DNA of 64,000 nucleotides from Microbacterium sp. zg-Y818 (GTDB taxonomy: Bacteria; Actinomycetota; Actinomycetes; Actinomycetales; Microbacteriaceae), in the NCBI RefSeq assembly GCF_030246905.1, contig NZ_CP126741.1, positions 2,046,001-2,110,000 on the forward strand, written 5' to 3'. Within the stretch, counting starts at the first letter, position 1. The number at the start of each line of letters is the position of its first letter. The translations under genes and the position numbers were made by a program. A model generated the notes under the pieces. That model ran no database searches, was not told the origin of the DNA, and was given only the letters and a program-made list of their open reading frames with translations. Below, one piece after another: positions 54,212-63,200 of this stretch.

Positions 54212-55518
54212 CCGAGCGCTACCTCGGCTCCGCCGCCACCCCCGTGGACGAGAGCTCCCTGACCGCCGAGATCCCCGCCCATCTGCCGCAGCGCCTGACC
54301 ATCACCCTGTGGGACTTCTCCTGGTACACCCAGGCCGGTCCCGGACAGCCCTACGCCGACCTCGAGGGCGCCGTGGCCGATGCGGCGTCCCTCGGGTACA
54401 ACGCCATCCGCATCTGCGCGGCTCCCCTGCTGCTGTTCGGCGGGCTGGGCCTGGACGACCTCGCCGAAGACCTCGAAATCGAGGGTCTGGGGGCCGCGGC
54501 CACCGGCGGCTTCTACGGCCAGTGCACCCGCTGGTACGACACCCCCGGCGGCTACCGCATCGACCTCAAGGCGCGCCTGCGGGAGCTTTTCGACGCCGCG
54601 GCGCATCACGGCATGGTGATCATCCTCGCCAGCTGGGAGTATCAGCAGTCCCCCGCGTTCGCGGCATCCTCCCGCTGGTTCGATGCGATCGACGCCGTGC
54701 CGCTGGCCGAGCGTTACGACGTGCTCGCCCACGCCTGGACGCGCATGATCGCTTGGCTCACCGAGCTCGGTCACCGTGAGCGCATCGCGCTGGTCGAAGT
54801 GCACAACGAGGTCGACTTCTCGATCCTCCCCGACATCGCCGCCGACGGCGCGGCATCCGTCGCACGCCTGCGCTCCGACCACCCGGACCTCTTCGTCACC
54901 GCCAGCTACGGCAAGCCGCCGCACCTGGCGATGCACCGGGTGCCCGAGGCGCTCGGCGCGGCACAGTGCCACGTGTACTCGTACGGGGTGCTCGACGCCC
55001 TGCAGCAGCGCATCGACATCCGTTCCGAGGGCACCGCCGGGTTCCCCAACACCGCCTTCCGGCAGCTGCTGCGCGCCGACGCGCCCTCCGTCGCCGAGTA
55101 CGGCCGGCCGGCGCCGTGGAAGCTGCAGGCGACGGTCGTCACCGACCAGATGATCTACGGGTACGACTGGGTGGATGCCTCCGCGTGGGACGACTGGCTC
55201 GAGGAGCATTACCCGCCCTACGCCGAGGTGATGCACCGCGAGATCGCCTCACGCGTCATCGCCGTGGCGGCGTGGGCGAGGTGGCGGGGCGTCCCCGCCG
55301 TGGTCGGCGAAGGCTGGGTCGGATACACCCCGCTGCACGGCGGGTTCGAAGAGGGCGACATCGGGCGCGCGCTGGCCGAGCATGGTGTGCGCACGGCGCT
55401 CGACCACGGCGTCTGGGGCGTGGTCCTGTGCTCCAACGCGGCGCCGCACCACCCGATGTGGAAGCTGCGCGACTGGCAGCAGCGCCTCAACGCCGAGATC
55501 CTGGCGCGGCGGGCCTGA
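54208..55518 (+). CDS. Cellulase-like glycoside hydrolase
   Basis: Protein of 436 residues with a TIM-barrel pattern: ITLWDFSWYTQAGPGQPYADL, YNAIRICAAPLLLFGG, AAHHGMVIILASWEYQQSP, the acid/base candidate in LVEVHNEVDFS and the nucleophile candidate in AVVGEGWVGYTPL. This is the cellulase-like family (clan A type). No signal peptide, so an intracellular oligosaccharide hydrolase. It starts on the upstream stop (ATGA) and is followed by a strong terminator. Confidence 0.82.
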   Translation: MTERYLGSAATPVDESSLTAEIPAHLPQRLTITLWDFSWYTQAGPGQPYADLEGAVADAASLGYNAIRICAAPLLLFGGLGLDDLAEDLEIEGLGAAATGGFYGQCTRWYDTPGGYRIDLKARLRELFDAAAHHGMVIILASWEYQQSPAFAASSRWFDAIDAVPLAERYDVLAHAWTRMIAWLTELGHRERIALVEVHNEVDFSILPDIAADGAASVARLRSDHPDLFVTASYGKPPHLAMHRVPEALGAAQCHVYSYGVLDALQQRIDIRSEGTAGFPNTAFRQLLRADAPSVAEYGRPAPWKLQATVVTDQMIYGYDWVDASAWDDWLEEHYPPYAEVMHREIASRVIAVAAWARWRGVPAVVGEGWVGYTPLHGGFEEGDIGRALAEHGVRTALDHGVWGVVLCSNAAPHHPMWKLRDWQQRLNAEILARRA

Positions 55519-55539
55519 CCCCGCGGCATCCAAGACGCG

Positions 55540-55567
55540 AAAAAGCCCCCGAAATCGGGGGCTTTTT
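55540..55567. terminator. Strong bidirectional rho-independent terminator
   Basis: AAAAAGCCCCCGA and TCGGGGGCTTTTT pair around a 2-base loop, with A and T tracts on both sides. It ends the GH operon and the minus-strand tRNA transcript. Confidence 0.92.
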
Positions 55568-55570
55568 TCG

Positions 55571-55643
55571 TGGACCTGAGGGGATTCGAACCCCTGACCT
55601 CTTCATTGCGAACGAAGCGCGCTACCAACTGCGCCACAGGCCC
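55571..55643 (-). tRNA. tRNA-Ala (anticodon CGC)
   Basis: The minus strand folds into a complete cloverleaf: acceptor GGGCCTG/CAGGTCC with a G3-T70 pair, which is the alanine identity element, D arm GCGCAGTTGGTAGCGC, anticodon stem CTTCG/TGAAG with loop TTCGCAA giving CGC, and T arm AGGGGTTCGAATCCCCT. CCA is not encoded. It reads GCG codons, frequent in this DNA. Confidence 0.96.
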
Positions 55644-55712
55644 GTGAACCTCAGAAAGACTATCACGACCGCCGGCCCTGTCCCGCCGCGCGCGGCCCCG
55701 CCTCCGCCCGGC

Positions 55713-55792
55713 CGCAACTCCTCAACAATCGACGCCGCCGCTGCCGAGAGCCGCTTGCGGACCCCGAATCAGCCGGTTCTTGAGGAGTTGCG
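55713..55792. repeat. REP/MITE-like 80-bp inverted-repeat unit
   Basis: CGCAACTCCTCAA (55713-55725) and TTGAGGAGTTGCG (55780-55792) are perfect 13-bp inverted repeats enclosing 54 bp that contain a further CCGC/GCGG hairpin; tandem CCGCAAGCC units follow at 55794-55816. It lies in the non-coding gap 55644-55853 beside the tRNA. No open frame is inside. Confidence 0.6.
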
Positions 55793-55853
55793 ACCCGCAA
55801 GCCACCCGCAAGCCGCCCGCCACCCGACGAGCTAACGAGAGGAGGAGAAGTCC

Positions 55854-56921
55854 TTACTGGCCCGAGGCGCGGCGGAGCAGCAGATCGCGCACGTGCGCCT
55901 CGATGTCTGCGTCGGCCGATGCCGCGGTGCCGGTGAAAGCCTGCGCGGTCCGGGCGGCGCGGGCGGCGACGATCGACGGGGGTGCCGCGCGCTCGGCGCG
56001 CTCCCGCATCGACTCCTCCAGAGCCGCCTGGCGCAGCGCGTCGTGCGCGGCAGCGGCATCGAGGGCGGCAGCGGCACGCGAGCCGGCGGATGCCGTGAGC
56101 GGGCGGGGCAGCTCGCGCGGCGTCCAGGCGCGTTCGTCGACCAGCGAGACATCCTGCACGTGCGCGGTGGCCACGTGGCGCACCTCCGCGGCCACGGCGG
56201 CGACCGCGACCCCGCGCGAGCCCACGCGCGCCATGCGGTGCAGCAGCAGTCCCGAAGCGGCGACCACCGCTCCCCCGACCCACAGCAGCGTCTGAGCGCC
56301 CCACAGGACCAGTTCGACCGCACCCCACGATGCGGCGAGCAAGCCGGCGAGACCGACCATCGTCGTCACCAGGCGGGCGCGGCGACGGGCACGCGCGCGC
56401 CGGGCGGCCGGCAGGGCGCGGGCTGCAGCAGCGGCGGCACGGGCGCGCTCCCGAGCGGCTGCCGCGTCGGCGCGAGCCGTCTCTGCGTCTGCACGGGCAC
56501 GTTCGCGCGCGGCCTCGGCCTCGGCACGGGCCTGCTCGGCGGCCGCCTGCGCTTGCTCGCGCGCGGCCTCGGCTTCGATGCGAGCGAGTTCCTTGGCGGC
56601 AGCGGCGTCGACGCGAGCCTTCTCACGGGCGAGGGCGAGCTCGGCGCGCGCCACCTCCAACGAGGCGCTGGCGCGTTCCGCCTCGACCCGCTTGGCGAGT
56701 CGCTGCTGGGTGAGTGCGGTGCGGGCGTTCAGTTCGAGCCGCACCTCTTCGGGCGCCTCGCTCGTCTCTGCCAGCACACGCATCGCCCGACCGAGGCGCA
56801 GCGCATTGCGCTCCGCGGCCTCGTACTGATGGCGGCTGTGCCAGGACGGCAGCAGGTACACCAACCACAGCCCCACCACGACGGCGACGATCACGCCGCC
56901 GCCCAATACCTGCCCACCCAT
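55854..56921 (-). CDS. Membrane-anchored coiled-coil protein
   Basis: Protein of 355 residues. A hydrophobic segment GGGVIVAVVVGLWLVYLL anchors the N terminus; residues about 65-170 are a charged Ala/Glu/Arg-rich coiled coil (AELALAREKARVDAAAAK, EAEAARERARADAETARA); two further hydrophobic stretches follow (TMVGLAGLLAASWGAVEL, LLWVGGAVVAASGLLLH). No known domain. Common as a hypothetical beside galU in Microbacteriaceae. The start is ATG 56921 or GTG 56930. Confidence 0.75.
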   Translation of the reverse strand: MGGQVLGGGVIVAVVVGLWLVYLLPSWHSRHQYEAAERNALRLGRAMRVLAETSEAPEEVRLELNARTALTQQRLAKRVEAERASASLEVARAELALAREKARVDAAAAKELARIEAEAAREQAQAAAEQARAEAEAARERARADAETARADAAAARERARAAAAAARALPAARRARARRRARLVTTMVGLAGLLAASWGAVELVLWGAQTLLWVGGAVVAASGLLLHRMARVGSRGVAVAAVAAEVRHVATAHVQDVSLVDERAWTPRELPRPLTASAGSRAAAALDAAAAHDALRQAALEESMRERAERAAPPSIVAARAARTAQAFTGTAASADADIEAHVRDLLLRRASGQ

Positions 56922-57006
56922 GCCGACCACGGTATGCGACCGCGACCCTCACAGGCCGCGCATCCGTGCGCGTGTCGGACTCTCTCCTTCAACAAGAAGG
57001 TGAAGT

Positions 57007-57633
57007 TCAGCTCGAAAGCCGGTCCGCGGGCGGGATGGCGGCCGCATCCTGGGGCGCCGCCCCGTTGATCCACCGCCGCAGCACGCCTTCGGGCACCTCC
57101 TCGCGCACCAGCGCGAAGGTGTAGTGATCGCGCCAGTCGCCGTCGATGTGGATGAAACGCCGCCGCAGTCCCTCGTACCGGAACCCCAGCTTCTCGACCA
57201 CGCGCAGGCTCGCGGTGTTCTCCGGCCGGATGCAGATCTCCATGCGGTGCAGCCCCAACTCGGTGAAGCACACATCGGTCGCCAGCGCCACGGAGGTGGG
57301 CGTGATGTTGCGGCCCGCGAACCGCTTGCTGACCCAGTAGCCGATGGTGGCCGAGGCGAGCGAGCCGCGGGCGATGCCCCATACGTTCAGCTGCCCCGCG
57401 ACCTCGCCCGCGTGCTCCATGACGAAGGGCACGCCGAGCCCGTCGCGATACTGCTGCAGCAGGCGCTTGACGCCCAGCCGCATGTCGAACGACGTCGGTC
57501 CGTCAGGACTCGTCGCCTCCCAGGGCCGCAGCCAGGCGCGGTTCTCCATCAGCTCGTTCTGCAGCGTCCGCGCATCACGCGGGCGCACGATCCGGATCGA
57601 GATGGGACCGTGTTCGCGGGGCGAAAGTTCCAC
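57007..57633 (-). CDS. RimJ/RimL-type GNAT acetyltransferase
   Basis: Protein of 208 residues with the GNAT core: IRIVRPRDARTLQNELM, GIARGSLASATIGYWVSKRFAGRNI around the acetyl-CoA loop, HRMEICIRPENTASLRVVEKLGF and EGLRRRFIHIDG. Close to ribosomal-protein alanine N-acetyltransferases. The start is GTG at 57633. The gene precedes galU in reverse order. Confidence 0.9.
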   Translation of the reverse strand: MELSPREHGPISIRIVRPRDARTLQNELMENRAWLRPWEATSPDGPTSFDMRLGVKRLLQQYRDGLGVPFVMEHAGEVAGQLNVWGIARGSLASATIGYWVSKRFAGRNITPTSVALATDVCFTELGLHRMEICIRPENTASLRVVEKLGFRYEGLRRRFIHIDGDWRDHYTFALVREEVPEGVLRRWINGAAPQDAAAIPPADRLSS

Positions 57634-57653
57634 GCATCCCCCTCGGCGCGGCG

Positions 57654-58538
57654 TCAGAGGTTGGCCGCGAAGTCCTTGAGCCAGGGACGCAGCTCCGGAC
57701 CGAGGTCGTCCCGGTCGCTCGCCAGCTGCACGATGGCCTTGATGTAGTCCACCCTATCGCCGGTGTCGTACCGGCGACCGCGGAACACGACACCGCGCAC
57801 GCCGGGACCCTCGGGGGCCGTAGCGAGCTCCTGCAGCGCGTCGGTCAGCTGAATCTCTCCGCCCTTGCCCGGCTCGGTGTGCTCGAGGATGGCGAAGACG
57901 CTCGGGGCCAGCACATAGCGGCCGATCACGGCGTAGTTCGACGGGGCATCCTCGGCCTTCGGCTTCTCAACGAGGCCGGTCACCCGCACGATGTCGTCGT
58001 CATCGGTCGGCTCGATCGCCGCGACGCCGTACATGTGCACCTGCGACGGCTCCACCTCCATGAGCGCCACGATGGCGGCGCCGGTGCGCTCGTGCTCCTC
58101 CATCATGCGGGTGAGAAGCGGATCACGCTCGTCGATGAGGTCGTCGCCGAGCAGCACCGCGAAGGGGTGGTCCCCGACGTGGCGACGCGCGCGCAGCACG
58201 GCGTGGCCCAGTCCCTTGGGGTCACCCTGGCGCACCATGTGGATGTCCGCCAGGTCGGTGGACTGCTCCACCTTCTTCAGCTTCTCGTGGTCGCCCTTCG
58301 CGCGCAGACGCTCTTCGAGCTCCGGCATCTGGTCGAAGTGGTTGGCGATGTTGTTCTTGTTGCGGCCGATGATGATGAGCACATCTTGGATGCCGGCCTG
58401 CGTCGCCTCTTCCACGACGTACTGGATCGCGGGCTTGTCCACCACGGGCAGCATCTCTTTGGGCATGGCCTTGGTGGCAGGCAGGAACCGGGTACCGAGT
58501 CCGGCCGCGGGAATGACGGCTTTGAAGGGCAGTGGCAT
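57654..58538 (-). CDS. galU: UTP-glucose-1-phosphate uridylyltransferase GalU
   Basis: Protein of 294 residues. KAVIPAAGLGTRFLPATKAMPKEML is the nucleotide-binding signature; VDKPAIQYVVEE and GGEIQLTDALQEL complete it. It makes UDP-glucose for envelope and storage polysaccharides. TACACT about 8 bases before the ATG suggests a leaderless or short-leader transcript. Confidence 0.96.
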   Translation of the reverse strand: MPLPFKAVIPAAGLGTRFLPATKAMPKEMLPVVDKPAIQYVVEEATQAGIQDVLIIIGRNKNNIANHFDQMPELEERLRAKGDHEKLKKVEQSTDLADIHMVRQGDPKGLGHAVLRARRHVGDHPFAVLLGDDLIDERDPLLTRMMEEHERTGAAIVALMEVEPSQVHMYGVAAIEPTDDDDIVRVTGLVEKPKAEDAPSNYAVIGRYVLAPSVFAILEHTEPGKGGEIQLTDALQELATAPEGPGVRGVVFRGRRYDTGDRVDYIKAIVQLASDRDDLGPELRPWLKDFAANL

Positions 58539-58604
58539 GCCGTCAGTGTATCGGTGGCGTCCAATGCGCCGGGACATGCCCTGGTGCGACCTAGAATCGA
58601 GTCC

Positions 58605-59201
58605 ATGTCCGACGGCATAGATGACGCCAAGCGTGCACTGCGCGCGGAGCTGCGCGAGCGCCGGCAGCAGCTGAGCGATCAGGCTCGCGAAACCGCAGAA
58701 GAAGGCGTGCGCGCGCAGCTCGATGCTCTCGTGGACCGCACCGGCGCACGCTCGGTGTCGTGCTTCCTTTCCACGCCCACCGAACCGGGCACCCGGTCGT
58801 TCGTGAACGCGGCCGTGGAGCGCGGCGTCCGGGTGCTGCTTCCCGTCACCCGCACCGATGGACTGCTGGACTGGGCTGTCGCCACGCCCGACGGCGACGT
58901 CACCCACGGACTGTTCGGACTGCCCGAGCCCGTCGGCGAGCTGCTCGGCCCCATCGCCGTGGGCGACGTGGACCTGCTCATCATCCCCGCCGCCGCCGTC
59001 GACCGTTCCGGCATGCGCCTGGGCTGGGGTCGCGGATACTTCGACAAGACGATCGGCTCGATGGAACGCTGCCCGCCGGTGTACGCCGTGGTCTTCGACG
59101 CGGAGCTGCTCGACGAGGTGCCCCGCGACGTTCACGACCAGCCCGTAACCGGCGTCGTCACCCCCACCCAGACCGTCGTGCTCGCGCACGACCGCCACTG
59201 A
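58605..59201 (+). CDS. 5-formyltetrahydrofolate cyclo-ligase
   Basis: Protein of 198 residues. ATP and substrate loops are RERRQQLSD, FLSTPTEPGTR, LLIIPAAAVDRSGMRLGWGRGYFD with the GxGxGYFD motif. It returns 5-formyl-THF to 5,10-methenyl-THF. TAGAAT about 10 bases before the ATG points to a short leader. Divergent from galU. Confidence 0.93.
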   Translation: MSDGIDDAKRALRAELRERRQQLSDQARETAEEGVRAQLDALVDRTGARSVSCFLSTPTEPGTRSFVNAAVERGVRVLLPVTRTDGLLDWAVATPDGDVTHGLFGLPEPVGELLGPIAVGDVDLLIIPAAAVDRSGMRLGWGRGYFDKTIGSMERCPPVYAVVFDAELLDEVPRDVHDQPVTGVVTPTQTVVLAHDRH

Positions 59202-59221
59202 TCCCCCCGAGGAAGAACACC

Positions 59222-59572
59222 ATGCCTACCTACGCGTATGCCTGCAAGCAGTGCAGCCACCGCTTCGATGCCGTCCAGTCCTTCACCGATCCTTCACTGA
59301 CCGAGTGCCCCGAGTGCGGCGGCGTGCTGCGCAAGGAGTACGGCCAGATCGGGGTCACCTTCAACGGCTCCGGCTTCTACCGCACCGACTCTCGGGCCGC
59401 CGCAGGCGGCTCCGGCGGCGGCAACGGCGGCGGCAACGGCGGCGGCAAGAGCGGCGGCAAGAGCGAGCCCAAGAAGGATGCCGCTGCCAGCTCCTCGTCT
59501 ACCGCATCGACCTCTTCTTCGTCATCATCGTCTTCAGGGGCATCCGCCTCCCCCGCCGCGGCGGGTTCCTGA
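59222..59572 (+). CDS. FmdB-type zinc-ribbon protein
   Basis: Protein of 116 residues with Cys8, Cys11, Cys29 and Cys32 forming the zinc ribbon (YACKQCSHRF, CPECGG), then a low-complexity Gly/Lys/Ser tail (GGNGGGKSGGKSEPKKD, then a poly-Ser run). FmdB-like proteins are small putative regulators. The tail composition is unusual but common in this family. Confidence 0.9.
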   Translation: MPTYAYACKQCSHRFDAVQSFTDPSLTECPECGGVLRKEYGQIGVTFNGSGFYRTDSRAAAGGSGGGNGGGNGGGKSGGKSEPKKDAAASSSSTASTSSSSSSSSGASASPAAAGS

Positions 59573-59604
59573 CCGGCGTGGCCGGCGAGACGAAGGGAGT
59601 CCTC

Positions 59605-60015
59605 GTGATCAAGGGCTTCAAAGATTTCATCATGCGCGGCAATGTCATCGATCTGGCCGTCGCGGTCGTCATCGGCGGCGCGTTCACCGCCCTGGTGAAC
59701 GCAGTCGTCAGCACCATCATCACGCCGATCGTCGCTCTCTTCTATGAGGAGAACCAAGACGGCATCGCCGGACCGACCATCTACGGCATCTATGGTCAGC
59801 CGGTCACCTTCCCGCTGGGCGAGCTCATCAGCGCGGTCATCAGCTTCTTCGCCGTCGCGCTCGTCGTCTACTTCGTTTTCGTCGTGCCGATGAACCGGTG
59901 GAAGGAGCGCCAGGCGCGCAAGGCCGGCGTCACCGAGGCCGAGGAGAACAAGCTCCCCACCGAGCAGGAGCTGCTCGTGCAGATCCGCGACCTGCTGGAG
60001 AAGCAGCGCGCGTAG
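59605..60015 (+). CDS. mscL: Large-conductance mechanosensitive channel MscL
   Basis: Protein of 136 residues: VIKGFKDFIMRGNVIDLAVAVVIGGAF and TALVNAVVSTIITPIVAL form the first membrane helix and pore, AVISFFAVALVVYFVFVVPMN the second. GAAGGGAG precedes the GTG at 59605 at an 8-base spacing. Releases solutes under hypo-osmotic shock. Confidence 0.96.
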   Translation: MIKGFKDFIMRGNVIDLAVAVVIGGAFTALVNAVVSTIITPIVALFYEENQDGIAGPTIYGIYGQPVTFPLGELISAVISFFAVALVVYFVFVVPMNRWKERQARKAGVTEAEENKLPTEQELLVQIRDLLEKQRA

Positions 60016-60021
60016 CCGTCC

Positions 60022-60219
60022 TCACCAGTGCGGGGGGACGTCCCTGCGCAGCTGCTCGTCGTTCGGCCCGGATGCCGCAGCCCCCGTCACAGGAGGCGCG
60101 GGATCCGGGCCGTCGGCGTCTGCGGGGACCGGCTCGGCGCTGGTGCCGGGTGCCGGGGTCAGCTTCGCCCGGCGCGCTCCGGGAACGCGCTGAATGTGCT
60201 GACGCTCATTCGATGACAT
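60022..60219 (-). CDS. Small hypothetical protein, 65 residues
   Basis: Basic N terminus (MSSNERQHIQRVPGARRAKL), then a Pro/Ala/Asp-rich disordered tail ending in NDEQLRRDVPPHW. The ATG at 60219 overlaps the end of the large helicase-like gene by 14 bp. Not recognised; the tail DEQLRRDVPPHW is seen at the C terminus of similarly sized proteins of this group from memory. Confidence 0.6.
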   Translation of the reverse strand: MSSNERQHIQRVPGARRAKLTPAPGTSAEPVPADADGPDPAPPVTGAAASGPNDEQLRRDVPPHW

Positions 60220-63200
60220 CGATGGGCTGGGTCGTGGTGTCGGCCGTCGGGGTCTCGGGCTGCACGCCGAGAATGGCGGCGATGCGGGCGGCGACACCGG
60301 CCGGGTCGCTGTACAGGTCGAACGCGTGCACCCGCACGTAGTGCCAGCCGAGGCGCCGGAGGATCAGAGGGCGCAGGCGCAGCGACTCTCGCAGCGACTC
60401 CCCGATCGTCTCGGGGTCGCTTTCGGCGACGACGGCCTTGCCCCGGTGCTGCGCGACGAGGGGCAGGAGTCCCCGGTAGTCGACATCCACCGCGACGCCC
60501 AGTCGGCGCAGCTCGCGGGCGAGCGCGAGGGTCAGCGGGTCGGCGAGGTCTTCGAGACGGGCTTCGCGAGACCGGGCGGCGATGCCGCCGAGGATGGACA
60601 TGAGGGTCGCGGCGCCGTACTCGAGGCGTCCTTCATCGAAAGCCGACGGGCGGATCGATGACACGATCACCATCGACCGCCGCGCGCGGGTCATGCCGAC
60701 CGTGAGCAACCGCTCCCCGTCGGGCGTGGACAGATCACCGAAGTCGCTCAGCACCCGGCCGTGCCGGGTCAGGCCGAAGCCGAGGGAGAAGATGACGCGG
60801 TCGCGGCTCTCGGCCACCGACTCTTCGAGCGTGAGCACGGCGAGCGGCTCTGCGGTGTCGCGCGAGAGGAAGTCGGCGACGTCGGACCGGCCGGCGAACG
60901 CGGCCTCGACGGCGGCGCGCACCCGCTCGGCGTGCCGTGCGCTGGCGGTGACGACCATCAGCGACTCGGAGCCGCGGTTGACGGCATGCTCGACCACGAG
61001 TGTGACCACACGGGCGACCTCGGCGTCGGGACTCTCCACCGCTCCGGTGACGGGGTCGGGCGCGCCGACACCGCCCTCCACGTAGTCCACGCCCAGGCTT
61101 CCGCGCCCGAGGTACGAACCCGCCCACGGCAGAGAGGTGATCTCGCCGCCGTAGAAGGCGTCGTTGACGAGCTCGGCGAGGTCTTCGCCGCCGGCGCGGT
61201 AGCTGCGGGTCAGCGTCTCGACCGGGAGCAGCTCCGCCAGACGCTCGAAGACGCTGGGCTCGTCGGGGTCGATCTGCGGCTCGTCGTCCTCGACCGCGCC
61301 CGCAAGCGCCGCCGACACCCGGAACGGGGTGGGCTTCTGCGTCACGGGGTCGCCGAGCAGCACCACCTGGCGCGCACGCCGCAGGGCCGGCGCAGCCTCG
61401 GCGAGGCTGAGAGCGGCGGCATCCGCCACGATCACCACGTCGAACTGCGGCGAATCCGGGATCTGCGGAATCTCGTACGGCGATGCCAGCCACACCGGCG
61501 CGAGAGCGCGCATGAGGGTCGGCGCGTAGCCGGTGAGCTCTTCAGCGGTGGCGGAGCCTTCGCGCAGCGCCTGCTTGAGCGATGCCGCCTCGACCGGCTC
61601 ATCGACGATCGCGATCTTCCACCGCGTCGCCAGCTGGGCAGCCAGAAGGGGGCCGGATGCCGCTGCGTGAGCCTCATCGACCAGCCGGAAGTCCCGCTCC
61701 AGGCGATCGACGACCGACGTGTTCGCGCCCAGCAGCGCACGGTCGCTGCGCAGCAGGTGCTCCAGCGCCGACTGCCACCACGCGAACTCCAGCTCGGCGG
61801 TCACCTGGTCTTCGGGCACGTGGCGCACCGACAACTCGGTCAGCAAGGGCTCGAGTCCGAGCTCGGCGAGCTCGGTGCGCAGGGTCGCGCGCTCGACGAG
61901 GTTGTCGAACACGTCCGACTTGGCTGCGAGGCTCGCAAGCGTCCGCAGCAGCTGCGGGATGGGCATGTGGGTGAGCGACTGCACGGCGCTGCGGCCGAGC
62001 ACCGCGTCGAGCGCGGTCAGGTCGGCGTCGACGCGCTGCCACGCGGTGTGCACGTCGGCAAGTCCCAGCGGCACCTCGGGCAGCACGCCCGGCTCGACGT
62101 AGCGCTGCCATTCGGCGCGCTGCTGCTGCACGCGCAGCAGCCCCGCGTGCATGTCGGTGACGTGCATCCCGGGGCGCACGTACTCGCGGGCCAGCTTCTT
62201 GAGCCGTCGGCGGTTCGCCCCGGTCATCTCCGGCGCGTCGCGACGGTTGCCGTGCGCCTGGATCAACTCCGCGAGCGGCCGTTCGAAGACGGTCAGGCTG
62301 AATCGGTCGAGCGAGTCGCGCATGCCCTGCAGCAGTCGCAGGTAGCCGCCGAGCTCGGCGACGGTCTGGAACGGACGCATGCGCGTCTGGCCGATCAGCT
62401 CGTAGCCCCGCTCGAGCAGCGAGGGCACATCGGTGCGCTGCAGCCGCGAGGCGAGGGCGTGCGCGCCGCGGGCGTCTTCGGTCGTGGCGAAGCTGACGCC
62501 GTACCACGGCGAGTCGTCGGGGCCGAAGCGGAACTCCCCCAGCCGGGCGGCCGCCGCGAGCTTGGCGCCTGCCTCGGTTCGCCGGGTCGACAGTCGCACC
62601 AGTGTCGTGAGATCCAGCCGCGCGCTGGTCGAGGGCTGCGGATCCCGCGCGGCCAGCGTCGTAAGCGTGCGCAACGCCTCGAGCGGTGAGACGCCGATGG
62701 TCGGATGCCGGGTCGTCAGCGCCCCGCGGTAGTCGCGCAGCACACTGCGCAGACGCACGAGCGCGTCGTCGATGTCGGCGACCTTGGGCTGCTCGGCCTT
62801 CTCGTTGCGGGCGATCGCCCGCACGAGGTCGCGGTGAAGCTGCCGAGGAGTGACGGCGAGACCGGGCAGACCGATCCCGGCCAGACGGTGGCGCACGCCC
62901 TCGAGGGTCGAGCGGCGGGCGCTGACGACGAGCACCCGCTTTCCCTCCTGCACCAGGGAACCGACGGCGTTGATGACGGTCTGCGTGCCGCCGGTGCCGG
63001 GGAGGGTGTGCACGACGAGCGACTGCCCCGCCGCGATGCGGGCGAGCACGCCTTCCTGCTCGGAGTCGGCATCGAGCAGAAGCGTGTCGGCGGTGGGCGA
63101 GCGCTCGTCGGCACCGAGCATGGGCGGCACCGTGCGCACCGCGGTGAGCTGCTCACGGTCGGCGGCGTGGCCGGCGAGCGCGTTGAGCACCGGGTGGTCG

